DNA of 64,000 nucleotides from Dalbergia cochinchinensis (lineage: Eukaryota > Streptophyta > Magnoliopsida > Fabales > Fabaceae), in NCBI GenBank assembly GCA_031216125.1, contig CM062371.1:22713501-22777500 (forward strand), given 5' to 3'. The notes beneath the pieces are model-generated. The model saw only the letters and a program-made list of their open reading frames with translations. It searched no databases and was not told the origin of the DNA. The position numbers and the translations under genes are program-made. Shown here one piece after another: positions 24,561 through 36,522 of the stretch. Every line of letters starts with the position of its first letter. Positions within the stretch are counted from its first letter, which is position 1.

Positions 24561-27479
24561 TTACCTTATGTAAAATGTCTCAGAAGAAGCAAGGAGGGTT
24601 ATTGTTTTGCTGATGTAATACCTAGCATTAATTTATATTAATCAAGTGTTAATTGAGATTAATTAATATTAATTAATTCTAATTAAAATTTAATTACCTT
24701 AATTAGTTTATTAATGGATAATTAGCCATCCATAATTAATTTTAACCTCTTAATGATTAGAATAAATCCTTTACTCCTTAATTGCAACTAATTAGCTTAG
24801 AAAAAGTGTAGTGCTTATGTCACTAAGGTGAGAATGAGCTCATCTTGTGAAAATTTAGTTTCCCTCCACATATTGTAAAATGTTCCCACCTAGATTTAAA
24901 CTATGTAGTGCATGTAATAAAATAGTGTTTTGTTTGAATTTCAAAATGTATGAAATTAATATTTTAATCTCATCTTGCATTGTTTTAATATATTTTTAAA
25001 TATCTAAACTACCCTTAATGAACTCACCACCTCTTCCTCCTCCTCGTCCTCCTCCTCCTTCTGCAATTCTCCTCAAAACCCAAATACTTTGAATGTAAGC
25101 AACAATTTAACTCACATTATCATCACATACCTAGCCCCAAGTGCCATTGAAGCTCAAGTTCTCTTCTTTTTTGCCCTTGGAACCCGTGGTTGTGTGGCTT
25201 GGTGACGAGAGGATTTTTATCCTCCTCAACCTTTTTAAGCTTCAAAAGACTCCCTTCTAACTTGTCCTTTACATGTGGTAGGGTTATATCTTTGTGATTT
25301 ATGGGTTTTATTCTTGAACCCTAAGTTTAGAGTTTAAGTAATGGACATATTTTTTTGAAAAATAATGATGAAAATGGGTCCATAACGAATCTATATTGTA
25401 TGTTTGATAGTTGTTGTTGCTAAAAATAATTTTTGAAACCCTTATCTTAGTCTTATATATTCAGCCACCATGGGTTCAAGTGATTTGAGATGAGTTTTTG
25501 TGTTTTTGTTCAATGGATAACAATTATTGTGATGGATTAATTTTTTGGAAATGTAATATCTAACTTTTGGAGAGTTTGGTAATTATATTTATGTTTATAT
25601 GTCTAGGCCATGTGGGTTTATAGGAAATGAGGTTGAGGTTTCCATGCTTTTGTTGAATGGGTGATTGTTGTGCTAAATTAATATTTGTGGAAGCATAAAA
25701 TCCAATTTGTAAAGAGCCCTTGATAATTACATATGTGGAGGTGTTTCTCGGCTTATTGAAAATATAAGATTTAGATTATGTTGTGTGTTTTGGAGCTCAG
25801 ATAATTACTATCTTATTGAATTAATGTTTTAAGTGAGGTTTTGAAAACTAAGCTAGACATCAAATTAAACAAGGAACTGGTTTAAAGGTTTATGGTTCGA
25901 CTGTGGTTCAAATGGGGGTTTGATTAGATATAATAAGAATATATATTTTTATATATCTATAAATATATACATATAATTAATATAATTAATATTATATTAT
26001 AAAATAATAAAAATTATTAAATAGTACAAATAAAAGAGTGATAACAATTATTTTAGAAAAAGGATAACATTAAGCAAATTTTGAAAGTTAAAGATGACAA
26101 GTACAAAGATAATGTATGTAAAAAAAGACTACAACATATGAGGTGAAAACAAAAAATGAAGCCAACAACTAATTGAGATATTTGGTAAGAACAAGGAAAA
26201 GCTATAAACAATACAAGCATAAATGCAAAATCCTTCTAATCCTTGTCCATATCTAGCGCAGGTGCAATGGTTTCTTCTTCCCAAAATCCATAGCACATGT
26301 TTTGCATTTGGTTTCTATGCCTCCATCAGCAATTGAGTCATATAAGATGTAAAAAAATAATAATATTACTTGGTTGAAGTCTTACATCAGATATGCCACT
26401 CAAAAGCAAGCCAAGCCTCGTCTTATAAATGGAGGGGCCACTGCTCCTATTACTTTTGTGTACAAAGAGCCAAGTTCATCACTTGGATTAAATTTTCATA
26501 TCAACATTTTGGCGAATTATATGTGACCCATATTCCCAAGGAAGTCAAAAAATTTGAAAAAGAATAAACCAGTGACCTGTGTAAACTGATCTTATTTGCC
26601 AGCATTATTGGGTTTTGATAAGTTTTTATAAGTTTTAAATTTTTTATTTTAATCACATAATTGAATCGGACTAGGTGTTGGTTCCCAATTGAATCGACCA
26701 GTTTAGTTCTTAGAACCATGGTTTTAAAAGGGTGAAAATGCAATTTAGTAATAGTTTTGCTAATTGCACATATCTATATATCATTTTCAGCTTTTATTTG
26801 AAAAATTGATGCTTAGATTGTGGTTGGTAACCTTGGTGTATAATTTAAGAAACACTAATTAAACCATTGTTTTTTGGAAGAGTGAAAAACATTTGGAAGC
26901 CCATCTTTCTAGATACATGCCTCAGATTTGGTTGGAAATAATGGGTTAGGTTGCAAGTAAAATTTCCAACCCTCTACATTTATTCATGACTATTATTTAT
27001 AAACTTCTTGTATCTCTCAGATTGTGACATCTATCTTCGTTGCTCCTTGGATTTGTCCACATGTCTTGATAGTTATTCTTATCCTTCTGCCATGTGTATT
27101 TGATAGAGACAGTTGCCAATTCATTACGTCCATGCCATGATTCTATGCTTTTTTATCAAAAACTGTTGATAACCATCACGAGCAACATCTATATCCTACT
27201 AATTACTATGGTAATCTTGTTAAAGTCTTCAAAATTTTCTAAGTCCTAAATGACAAATCTTAACTTTGACCAATTGAACCCTAAACTTAAAACTTCGTCA
27301 ACCTTGGCTTGCACTCTCTTAAAAGTCACATTTCAACTGTCTTTACCCACTTCGACATGCTAAACTTTCATCTCCCAACTCTTATCATCATAGGCTTGCA
27401 TGCTTCATCAGTCGAACGTTATACACTATGGCCCTTGTCTGCAGGGAGTTGAATGACAGTTTGACTATTTAACACTTAG
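24561..27479. other. AT-rich intergenic region, no gene recognised
   Basis: At 24,614 a TGTAATACCTAGCATTAATT start resembles the opening of the insertion at 49,401, and a CTCCTCCTC run lies near 25,030; I could not find a matching end, so a solo LTR is possible but unproven. The rest contains only short ORFs without recognisable domains. Confidence 0.35.
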
Positions 27480-28451
27480 TGAAATTTGATGCCAACACTC
27501 ATCTTCATTATTTTCTTTTTCTCCCTTACCTTCTTTCTTTTCTCTACTCTTTTCCATAGTCTCCTTTTCTTCACCTATTTCTTTTTCCTCTTCCTAATCT
27601 TCTGCTGCATTATCTTCTATTTTTTCAAATTTTTCCTCCTTATTTCTATCTGCTTCTTTTTTATTTTTCTTGCTTCATTATCTTCTTTCCTTTTGCTTTT
27701 CCCTGGAGGAATTTCTTTGGTTTTCCTCCTTTTCCCTTTGCATACTCTTACTTCTATTTTAACCTAAAATAAAAATGGAATTGGTCACTAAAAAGAAATG
27801 TGAATGACAAATTCAAAGAGTAGAATATCAAAAGAAAATATGAATTACCTAAAGGAAAAGAAGGGTGGGCAACAATTTGACTATAAGCATTGACTAAATG
27901 GCCTATTGAAGAAGACAAATACAGTCATGTAAATGATGTCTTATAAGGAGATGTTGGCCAATATAAAAAGTCAAGGGCTCCTTAAGGAAAGTAAGGGGAG
28001 TGATTTGTGATGCCAAAGGATGCATTTGGTAAAAGTGGAAATTTGAAGGCTCCGGTGCTTTTGAAAGCTTTATATTGAAGATATTTTGTCAAAATTTCTC
28101 ATAAGTCTCCTTTCACTTGCATGCTTCTTTTGCTAAAAAGCATCGAGAGCATTATGCACCATCTTCCTAACCTCCTAAGGATTCCACTTGACTTTTTAAA
28201 ACTTCTCAAAATTTTGACTCTTTTGTACATGGATAACTTTTGACTTCAAAGCAAGATCTTCATTATCTTGCACAACAAATGGGAGGTCATTTTGTTAGTG
28301 CACTCAGCAAAAAAGACACAAATGGATGTATAGTAAGAATTCCACTAAGTATGGAAAAAGGCTATAATAAAAGAGCAAAGAGTAATAGCTGAAGTTTTAA
28401 ATATTCTTGTCAACATGTGTTGTCCTTTTGGCATTCAAGGTAGTCATCCAT
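27480..28451 (-). pseudogene. PMD-like gene remnant 2, 3' part (low confidence)
   Basis: The minus-strand sequence downstream of the copia insertion is partly open. One frame around 28,180-28,290 reads like the distal part of a plant protein, and the stretch 27,490-27,760 is a Lys/Glu-rich, low-complexity end (MEKSREKKEGKGEKENNEDE in one frame). It is placed with remnant 2 because it lies immediately beyond the copia element in the right orientation. I could not align it with remnant 1, so the link is positional. Confidence 0.3.
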
Positions 28452-29009
28452 TGAAATATGATGGAAATAGAATGGCGCAAAATAAATACACAGAAGCATA
28501 AAATAAATGACACCAGGAATCTACGTGGTTCGGCTTAAAGCCTACGTCCACAGGCAAAGGTGACAACCAAATATTTCATTATAAAAATATGATGGAGAGA
28601 CAAAAGTGTTTACACATTACACTCAATACCTAAATCTCAAATACACCCAAAAATACTTATCAATATTTTTCTCACTGATGTGTATTGTCAACTCACAAAT
28701 AGAGAGACACAAAGGAAATATATGACTCTCTAATTATTTAGAACAAGGAAGAGAGGTTGAATTATTGTGTGTTGAAGTTTGTGAATGATGGTCTATATAT
28801 AGAGCTTGTAGAGCCAAAATTGTCAAATATCTTGATGCTTATTTTCTATGGGTTAGTTATGGTTGGTGAACATGTGGATTTCTCATCTAATCTCATTCAA
28901 TGTTGGTTGTACCGTCAAAGGAAAAATTGGAGACTTTTGCAATGCAATCACATGATGCACATATAGGGTTGGTAGGAGTAGGCTTGAAAATTCAAACCAT
29001 CTTATCACA
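28452..29009 (-). repeat. 3' LTR of the copia element
   Basis: 558 bp, matching the outer pieces of the right LTR (38,087-38,196 and 45,473-45,937). It lacks about 10 bp near its left end compared with its partner. A purine-rich AAGGTGGAAATT lies just inside on the minus strand as the likely polypurine tract. Confidence 0.85.
28794..28802 (-). promoter_or_regulatory. TATA box in copia LTR
   Basis: CTCTATATATAGACC on the minus strand. The same box is kept in the other LTR near 45,724-45,733, as CTCTATATATAGAGC. It marks the U3/R region and agrees with minus-strand transcription. Confidence 0.6.
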
Positions 29010-29059
29010 AATTTCCACCTTGGTTTGATTTTCCATCCATCTTCAAGTTTCTGAAGTCG

Positions 29060-29595
29060 CCTTCTCCATAGTGCCCATAGGGCAAACTCATATATTGTGA
29101 ATGCCAACTAAGTCTAAGCAATGCTTGAACTTAGCAACAGTGATTGACTTTGTCAACATATCAACTGGATTGTTCGAGATACCAATCTTCTTCATTGCAA
29201 TGGCACCTTGAGAAATAATCTCAAGAATAAAATGATATCTGACATCAATATATTTGGTTCTTTTATGATACATTTGATTTTTGGTCAAATATATGGCACT
29301 TTGGCTATCACAATAAACATCTTGTTCCAAGCCCAGAATGCCTGCCAAACTCCTGAGCCAAATGGCTTCTTTCACCGCTTCTACTATCGCCATATATTCG
29401 GCTTCTGTAGTGGATAGTGCAATAGTAGACTATAAAGTCACTTTCTAACTAATTGCACTACCTGATAACATGAAGATATATCCCGTCAGGGATCTCCTTT
29501 TGTCAACATCTCAAGCATAATCAGAGTCAACATAACCAATAACACTACCACCAATGTTAGAACTCTTGCCATATACTAAGCCAACATCTGTCATA
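29060..29595 (-). pseudogene. Copia RNase H remnant
   Basis: The minus-strand frame at 29,088-29,393 opens with MAIVEAVKEAIWLRSLAGIL and contains YCDSQSAIYLTKN and HKRTKYIDVRYHF, the C-terminal half of copia RNase H including its conserved D-SA block and the H-RTKHID-like motif. The upstream part to 29,595 (minus) is the first half of the domain, with stops, and is cut by unit B. Confidence 0.85.
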
Positions 29596-30616
29596 TGTAA
29601 CACCCTGATTTTTCTGTCCGAGGGAAATGACCAAAATGCCCTGAGGTCATTTCCTGACCCGAATTCAAGGGTAACCAACTCGTCCATCCTCGAAGGGTCA
29701 ACTCAATGTTTGAAAGGGATTGAATGGCCTTTGAATGCTTTCGGAAGCGAAAATTTCGTTTTCCGCAGTTTCGGGTCAAAATGACCAAAATACCCCTATA
29801 GCGTTTTTACGCCGGTAAAGGTGCCGTTTGAGCTCGAAACTTTCCCCAGAGGTTTAAAAACATGTTTTCATGTGTCTAGAGGTCTCTGTTCAAGTCCCGG
29901 TAGTCCCGGACAATTTTAGTGCAAGATTACGATTTTGCCCCTAGAATAGTGTTTTTGAGCTTAATGACGTAATTAAGCAAACCTAAGCAATATTAGGCTC
30001 TAAACGAAGATTAATTAATTTTCCTAATTAATCTAGAGTCAAAATAATTTATTAAAGTTAATTAGAACCTAAAATTGCTTAGATTAAACTTAAATCCCTT
30101 TTTAGAACTCAAGACTTCTAGTCTTGGAATCTTGAATAGTGTTTTCTCTCTCCAATTCCTTAAATCAAGGAAATGTGTCTAGAGTTGTTTAGACTCTAAA
30201 TTGAGAATGTAACTCACTAATGGTGCAAGACCACTCCTTAATTATGTCTAAACCACCTTAATTATCCATTTCCCTTGCCTAAATACTTTCTTACAAATTC
30301 CTAATCTTAAGCATAATCAAAGATACACCTAAACACAACTCTAAACCACAATTAAAATGCAAGAAACTCTCCTCCCTTGGCTGATGCATTTCGGCCAGCA
30401 CACTCCTCTTTGGCCACATGTTTAATTATTTTCTCACTCAAAGAACCATGCTTGAGGCCATACCTTGAACCATACCTCACCATACTTTGAGCCATACCTC
30501 ACCATGCCTCAAGAACACATTATCTCACCTCATGGAACTCATGGGATGCCCTCCGATCTGCACCCTCATGGGCGAAACCTTTTCACTCATTCACACCCTC
30601 CATTTGTTTCATTTCT

Positions 30617-30626
30617 CTATAAATAG
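30617..30626 (+). promoter_or_regulatory. TATA box of unit B
   Basis: CTATAAATAG, identical to the box in unit A. Transcription would start about 30 bp downstream, near 30,650-30,660. A CT-rich leader with TTCTTCATCTTC repeats follows. Confidence 0.65.
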
Positions 30627-31439
30627 AATGCCTTAAGGAGCTTGCACCACTTTTAGATCATTTGCTAAGTTTAGGAAACACTCAAAGCTTTTCTTTTTCT
30701 CTCAAAGTTCTTGTGTTCTTCAAGTTCTTTAAGTTCTTCATCTTCTTCATCTTCTTCTTCCATCTTCAAGTTCATCACACCAAGTAGGGATTTTCTTTCA
30801 TGTATTCTTTTCTTTAAAGTTCTTGTTTCAAGCTTGATGTTCATAGTTTCTCTTGTCTCTTTTTAGAACTTCATTTCCACTCCTTTTTCCTTTTCATTTT
30901 CGGCCATAGGCCTTGGAGAACAAAAGAATGAGAGCTTGATGATGAGAGTTTCATGATGATGTTCATCACTTGAAACAAACTCTAGAGCTTGATCTTTGTT
31001 CTTGAGCAAAAATATTTTTAGTTTTTCCTTTCTTGAACTCTTGAGAACTTTAGCTTTGATGATGTTTTAAAATGGCTCTATGAACTCAATGATGAGGACT
31101 CATGATGTTGGTGTTAATATATCATCAAGATCATGAACTCTAGAGTTTTGAAATGTTCCTTTTTCTTCTTGATGATTTCGGCCATTTCCATTAATTTTCT
31201 AGGCTTCATGGTTTGATTTCCCAAAAATATTATGTTAAGTTTAAAGAACTCTAAGCTTGACTTTACCTTGTTTGGGTGAGTTTGGGTTATGGTTTAAATT
31301 CCTTTAAAGTCTTGTTAAGAGCTCTAGAAAAATAAAATGAACTTGCATAATTTATTTTATGCTTGCATTCATATTTACATTCTTGCTATGCATCTTTACT
31401 TTCAAGCTATCACCTAAGAACATAAAGATTAAAATGGAA

Positions 31440-31631
31440 TTTGCATCTTCACTTAATTTAATTCTCGAAGCCTTTCTATTTCGGCCTTAAAGTTGGTTGT
31501 TGTTGGGCCTAGAGTACTAAAATAAAGAATTGAACTTGCATTACCACCTAAGTAATTTCTCGAATGCCTATCTATTTCGGCCTTAAAGTCGATTGTTGTT
31601 GGGCCAAGAGCACTAAAATAAAGAATTGAAC
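31440..31631 (+). repeat. Tandem duplication of ~97 bp in unit B
   Basis: Two adjacent units share TATTTCGGCCTTAAAGT and ACTAAAATAAAGAATTGAAC. It is the counterpart of 16,073-16,267 in unit A. Confidence 0.85.
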
Positions 31632-33022
31632 CTTGTATATTTACTTTCAAGCTTGCACGTTTAAGTTTATGCCTTGCATATTTAAATTTAAGTCATCACT
31701 TTACTTTGAAAGCAAGATTAAAAATGAAAAGCATGAGCACGTTTAGTTTATGTCGTAACTTAAGAACCTAGAGCTCAAAGACTTGCCCATTTCATTCCAA
31801 GATAAAGTTAAATGTGAATGCATTCCTTGAATGCATAATTTCGGCCAAGTAGTGATGATGGACTTGCAATGAGTCTTCATCTAGCTACTAGGACCAATAG
31901 TCTATGTTTCAAGTTTTCCCTAAAGCCTTACAAATTTTTTATAAGGTTATATCGTCACAAGTTGTGATTTCATTCTTGTTTAGGGGATGGGATATGTTTT
32001 GGTCACTGACCTAAGGCTTCACTTAGCCTCTTGATGAATTAAAATGTTTCGCAAAGAGTTTTAGAAGTTCTGGATCGATTCCAAGAGAAACTAGTTAACT
32101 TATGTACCTAGAAATGTCAATTTAACTCTCTCATTTAAGTTAAATGTTTTCGGTTCTGATGTGATGAGTGTGATGCTGTATGATGATGTTTTGATGTGTT
32201 GGAATGTGTGAAAATATCATGTGATGATGTAGAAGCGATCCTATGCATGATAGGTAAGAAACTAGTTAACTAGAAATACCGTAAAGCTAGAATTTAACAT
32301 AGTTTTGACCCATTTGTTTATGGAACTAATCCAAACTGTTTTAATGGGAACATAATCAGATTTAGATTGTTTAGACATGAAAAACTTGGTATCATTTGAA
32401 TTAGAATTGAACTCTAGCACCTATAAGGAAACTAGTAACTAGAAAACCGTAAAAATGCAATGTAGAACTCTTGGAACATTTATTTTTCTGGATGCTGTCC
32501 AGCACCCTTACAACATGATAAACATGATTAATAATTAGTCCTTAAGCATGGGAATGCCTCATAATTGCTTTAGATTTAATCCATAGCGCCTTAGGCGAAG
32601 ACGAAACCAAGAAAGGGTCTAAAACGTAAGTTCTAGAACCCCGTGATCACAAGTTAAGAATTCAACCCTATGCTTTTCAGATTTAAATGTAGATATGAGG
32701 ATTATGAGTGATGTTTAATTATGAGCCCTTAGGTGCATAAAATATGAGCGACGGATGTTAAAGAACCAAATCTCATGATTAGGACCTGTAAGGGTCAAAG
32801 CATAAGCTACCGTAAGGATAAACGGTTGAATGTTCCATGATGATGTATGTTATGTAAATGATGATGATGTTATTCATATGATGAACTCATGAGGATATAT
32901 GTTTATGTGGCATAAAGCAAATTTGGAAGGAATTCGGTGTAATGCCATCGTGCCGCCGAATTCCCAACAAATTTGGGGACTTAAAGAGATTTTGAAAATT
33001 AAGGTACTAAGATGGGTTCTAG

Positions 33023-33279
33023 GATGACACCGGTTCGGCCGAGCACCTCCATAGAACTCATGTGACATCGGTACCAATTTATACTCTTAGGTGACACCGG
33101 TTCGGCCGAGCACCCTTAAGAGAATTCCCCCTAACCCGTACTCAGATAGTCGGGATTTATGATTTATGATACGCTTATCGTTAAGTGGTAAGTAAGAACT
33201 AGTGACGACTAGTTAAGGTATGAGCTCATAACCTAGATCTATGACACGTTCTGGGTGACACCGGTTCGGCTGAGCACCC
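33023..33279 (+). repeat. Three copies of a 25-bp GC-rich motif in unit B
   Basis: The motif starts GGTGACACCGGTTCGGCCGA and ends GCACC; copies start at about 33,023, 33,090 and 33,254. Unit A holds the same three, inverted, near 11,311, 11,487 and 11,551. Spacing of the first two is about 67 bp and of the last two about 164 bp. The ACCGGT core is a palindrome. Confidence 0.85.
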
Positions 33280-33679
33280 CCAGTTCGATTGTCTTTTAGG
33301 GTGGCCCATGAGAAAGAGATGTTTCATGATTATGATTATGTCACTAAGTTTGTCCCATATGAATGTTTCTATTGCCACCTTATGCCACTAAGTATGATGA
33401 TGCTTGATGTTATGTTATGTATGTGCATTAGGTAGTGCCATGCATACATCTTCTATTATGTTGCATTCATGACATTAAGATCATTCTAAAATGAATAGAC
33501 CTTGGCTAAACTATGTTTAGAACTTAAAAATGGACATGATGCATGCTCACTCATTTGTATAATTAAACCCAAGGTTCCTGAGGACGTAGATGATGACACC
33601 TAGGTAGTAGGAGGCCTCATCGAGATTCTTTAGCAAGATTCTCACTCCCTCTATCTCTTTCTTGCCGTCACGTCTTCAG

Positions 33680-34204
33680 ATGGCGACGTTCGTAGTGTTC
33701 GTGGACACGCCGACGTGGGAAGTGCACTATGACCCGACTCACGGGTCATACCATTTTGAGGGACAGTGCACGGTGCGGGTTTTCATGTTCGTAGGACGCC
33801 CCTTCGTTCATCCCGTGCACACCCATCGCTTCTCCCGACTGCACCCTATGGCGACGATGAGCGGGTTTTTGCGCTGCCAGACGCATGATGAGAGAGTGCT
33901 CCGCATGCACACTGCCGCCCTAGCCATGCGAGACTATCCCGATTATGTGCCCCGGACTTACTTCTCGGAGACCGACCCGTCCGAGGACCCGCCTACCCAT
34001 CCGTATAGCGAGAGCTCTGCCCCCTCTCCCCCACCGTTGAGGGAGGGCAGTGAGGATACCGTGACTCAGCCACGGCTTGCGCGACGACCGGAGATGCGAC
34101 CATACCGCGGAGGTCACACTCGATCCCCGTTCCGCCTCTTCACGTCCGAGGAGCTCGCCCAGTTTCCCCGATATTTGCCTCGTTCGCGAGATGGACGCCA
34201 GTAG
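33680..34204 (+). CDS. Conserved ORF of unit B, 174 codons, unknown function
   Basis: The ATG at 33,680 is chosen because the matching ORF in unit A starts at the same place and the homologous upstream codons are not ATG. It begins MATFVVFVDTPTWEVHYDP, then CTVRVFMFVGRPF and HTHRFS. A middle part differs in frame from the A copy. A Ser/Pro/Glu-rich segment follows (about residues 95-125), then a basic block with RLARRPEMRPYRGGH and an FRLFTSEELAQF end. Base composition is strongly GC-rich against an AT-rich unit. No known domain, signal peptide or membrane helix is evident. CGTCTTCAG directly precedes the ATG and would serve as a splice acceptor. Function unknown; it may be a fast-evolving element protein or a captured host exon. 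Confidence 0.55.
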   Translation: MATFVVFVDTPTWEVHYDPTHGSYHFEGQCTVRVFMFVGRPFVHPVHTHRFSRLHPMATMSGFLRCQTHDERVLRMHTAALAMRDYPDYVPRTYFSETDPSEDPPTHPYSESSAPSPPPLREGSEDTVTQPRLARRPEMRPYRGGHTRSPFRLFTSEELAQFPRYLPRSRDGRQ

Positions 34205-34654
34205 GAGGTGAAGATCGTCCGATGGAGTACCCGGTTAGAGCACACCCCACTTAGATAGGGATAAACCTTCTTTTGTTTAGAAGTTATCCCATTAGATGCA
34301 CTCGGGTAGGGGAGTAGATTATGTTTATGTTTTATGTTGTATTTTCTTTTATGTATTTCCCTTGTACTAAATTAAGTCTCACACTTATAAGTGGGCAAGT
34401 TATATATATAAGAGATGATATTCAGTGTTGTTCATGTTGTGCCTTATGTTATGATGTTGTGAGACAATTGTTTTACTTTACATGGTTTACCGCTTATCAC
34501 ATCACGCGGCTCTCACTTTATATTTCAAAAAAAATTTACCCGTATTTTTCGCTAAGTATTTCTAAGTAAAATTGAGAACTATGAAGTAACAGACTAATGT
34601 TTAACCTAAGTATGTTCTAGAGTATTGGGTTAAAAATTAGGATGTTACATCATA

Positions 34655-35660
34655 CCTCGAAGATATCAAAGTATCCATTTCACTACTTGCCAATGCATTT
34701 TGCCAGGATGCCCCATATATCTGCTAACAACACTAACGGCATGTGAAATATCTGGTCTAGTGCATACTATCGCATACATTATGCTTCCAACTACACTTGC
34801 ATAAAGAACATGTAACATCTGTTCCTCTTCTTCAGTGAATTATAGGGAATTTGCAACTGATAATCTGAAATAGACTGCCAATGGAGTACTTATAGGCTTT
34901 GTATCTTGCATTCCAAAGTGCTCAAGTACTTTCTCAATATGCTTTTTCTGAGACAAATATAACTTGTCAGTACGTCGATCCATGTGAATTTCCATGCCCA
35001 AAATCTTCTTAGCTACACCCAAGTCTTTCATTTCAAATTCACCACTGAGTTGCTCCTTCAGCTTCTTGATCTTAGAAATACTCTTAGTAGCAATAAACAT
35101 GTCAACAACATAGAGCAACAAATAGACAAACGAACCATCTGAGAGTTTCTTGTGGTAAACACAACAGTCATAGTCACTCCTTGAGTAACCATGGCCTAAC
35201 ATGAAAGTATCAAATCTCTTATACCATTGGCGAGGAGATTGCTTTAAGCCATATAATGACTTCTTTAAGAGACATACATGATTCTCCTTGCCTTGAGCAA
35301 TGAAACCTTCTGGTTACTGCATATAGATCTATTCTTCAACTTCACCATGAAGAAAAGCTATATTAATATCGAGCTGTTTAAGTTCTAAGTCAAATAGTGC
35401 AACCATAGCGAGCAACACACAATAGAGCTATGTCTCACAATAGAAGAAAATATTTTATTGAAGTCTATTCCTTCCCTTTGGCTAAAACCTTTTGCAACTA
35501 AACATGCTTTGTACTGAGCCGATTCAACTCCAGGGGATCCTTCCTTTTTCTTGAAGATCCATTTGCAGCCAACGACTTTATCTCGTTTAGGCAGTTTCAC
35601 TAACTTCCAGGTCTGGTTCTTATGAAGAAACTCTAATTCTTCACTCATTGTAGTAATCTA
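34655..35660 (-). pseudogene. Copia reverse transcriptase remnant
   Basis: Minus-strand frames give the start of copia reverse transcriptase (35,385-35,648: NQTWKLVKLPKRDKVVGCKW, KARLVAKG-like KACLVAKGFSQREG). After stops, the palm region with its catalytic site follows (34,840-35,202), then KDLGVAKKILGMEI. The catalytic YVDD motif reads YVVD, so one of the two essential aspartates is replaced by valine. It continues in decayed form to the TCATA target duplication of unit B. Confidence 0.85.
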
Positions 35661-36522
35661 TTGTGCAGAGTTATCACTTGAGATAGCCTCATGGCATATG
35701 GTAGGATCTTCTGATTCCATATTCTCTGCAACTAATAATACAAAAGAGACTATGTCTACATGACCATACCTCTGTGATGGTTTTATTTACCTTTTTTCTC
35801 TGTCTCTAGTAAGGCTATAATGCCGTAACTATTGTCGTGCATCTATAGCATCAACAATATCTTGTTCTTCTTTATGAATGCTGATCAGAGGCATCTTCTT
35901 CCATCTGCTTTGGTGATTCAACTTCAAACTCCACCTGCTTGCTAGCATCTTGGTCTTTTGCTCCATCTCCAATCTTCTTTTTCATATTAAGCATGAATAA
36001 TTCATTGAACTTGACATCTCTACTAGTTATAAATTAGGATGACTTAGGTTCTGTACACCATAATCTATAACTTTTCACTCCAGTTTCATATCCGAGAAAT
36101 ATATATTTTAGTGCCCTTCACTCAAGCTTTCCATCATTAATATGAGTATATGCAGGACAATCGAAAATTCTCATATTTGAATAATCAGCAGAAGCACTAG
36201 AGCATACCTTAATAGGAGTCTTCAAATCGATCGCAATTGACGGGTATCGATTCACCAAGTAGTAAGCCATATTGACAGTTTTAGCCTAAATTTTTTTAGG
36301 CAAACCAGCATTAGAAAACATACAGCGAGCACTCTCCAAAAAAGTTCTGTTTATATGCTCTGCTACTCCATTTTGTTGTGGAGTATTTTACACAGTACGA
36401 TGTCTTACTATACCTTCATTTTTCCAAAACTTGTTGAACTGACCTCCACAAAACTCCAAACTATTATCTGTTCAAAGGTGCTTGGTCTTTTTGCCGGTCT
36501 GGTTCTCAATAAGGGCTTGCCA
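35661..36522 (-). pseudogene. Decayed copia integrase C-terminal/linker region
   Basis: The minus strand here links integrase and reverse transcriptase. Fragments resembling the copia integrase end (around 36,050-36,470) can be read in different frames between stops. There is no intact ORF. Confidence 0.6.

Larger units (their letters stand above)
29596..34649 (+). mobile_element. LTR-like unit B (5,054 bp) carrying a conserved ORF
   Basis: Begins TGTAACACCCTGATTTTTC and ends AAAAATTAGGATGTTACA, flanked by TCATA at 29,591-29,595 and 34,650-34,654. It is collinear with unit A in opposite orientation and shows A's site before insertion D. The terminal 15 or so bases are imperfect inverted repeats. 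The unit has no direct terminal repeats, no primer site and no gag or pol coding. The arrangement TATA at 1.02 kb, then about 3 kb of non-coding sequence, then a GC-rich ORF near the 3' end is identical in both copies. Best reading: a solo LTR of a gypsy family with very long LTRs; an autonomous novel element is the alternative. Confidence 0.85.

Noticed and set aside
27486..27767. Plus-strand 93-codon Phe/Leu-rich ORF
   Set aside because: It is the complement of a purine-rich, Lys/Glu-coding minus-strand stretch; low complexity, not a membrane protein.
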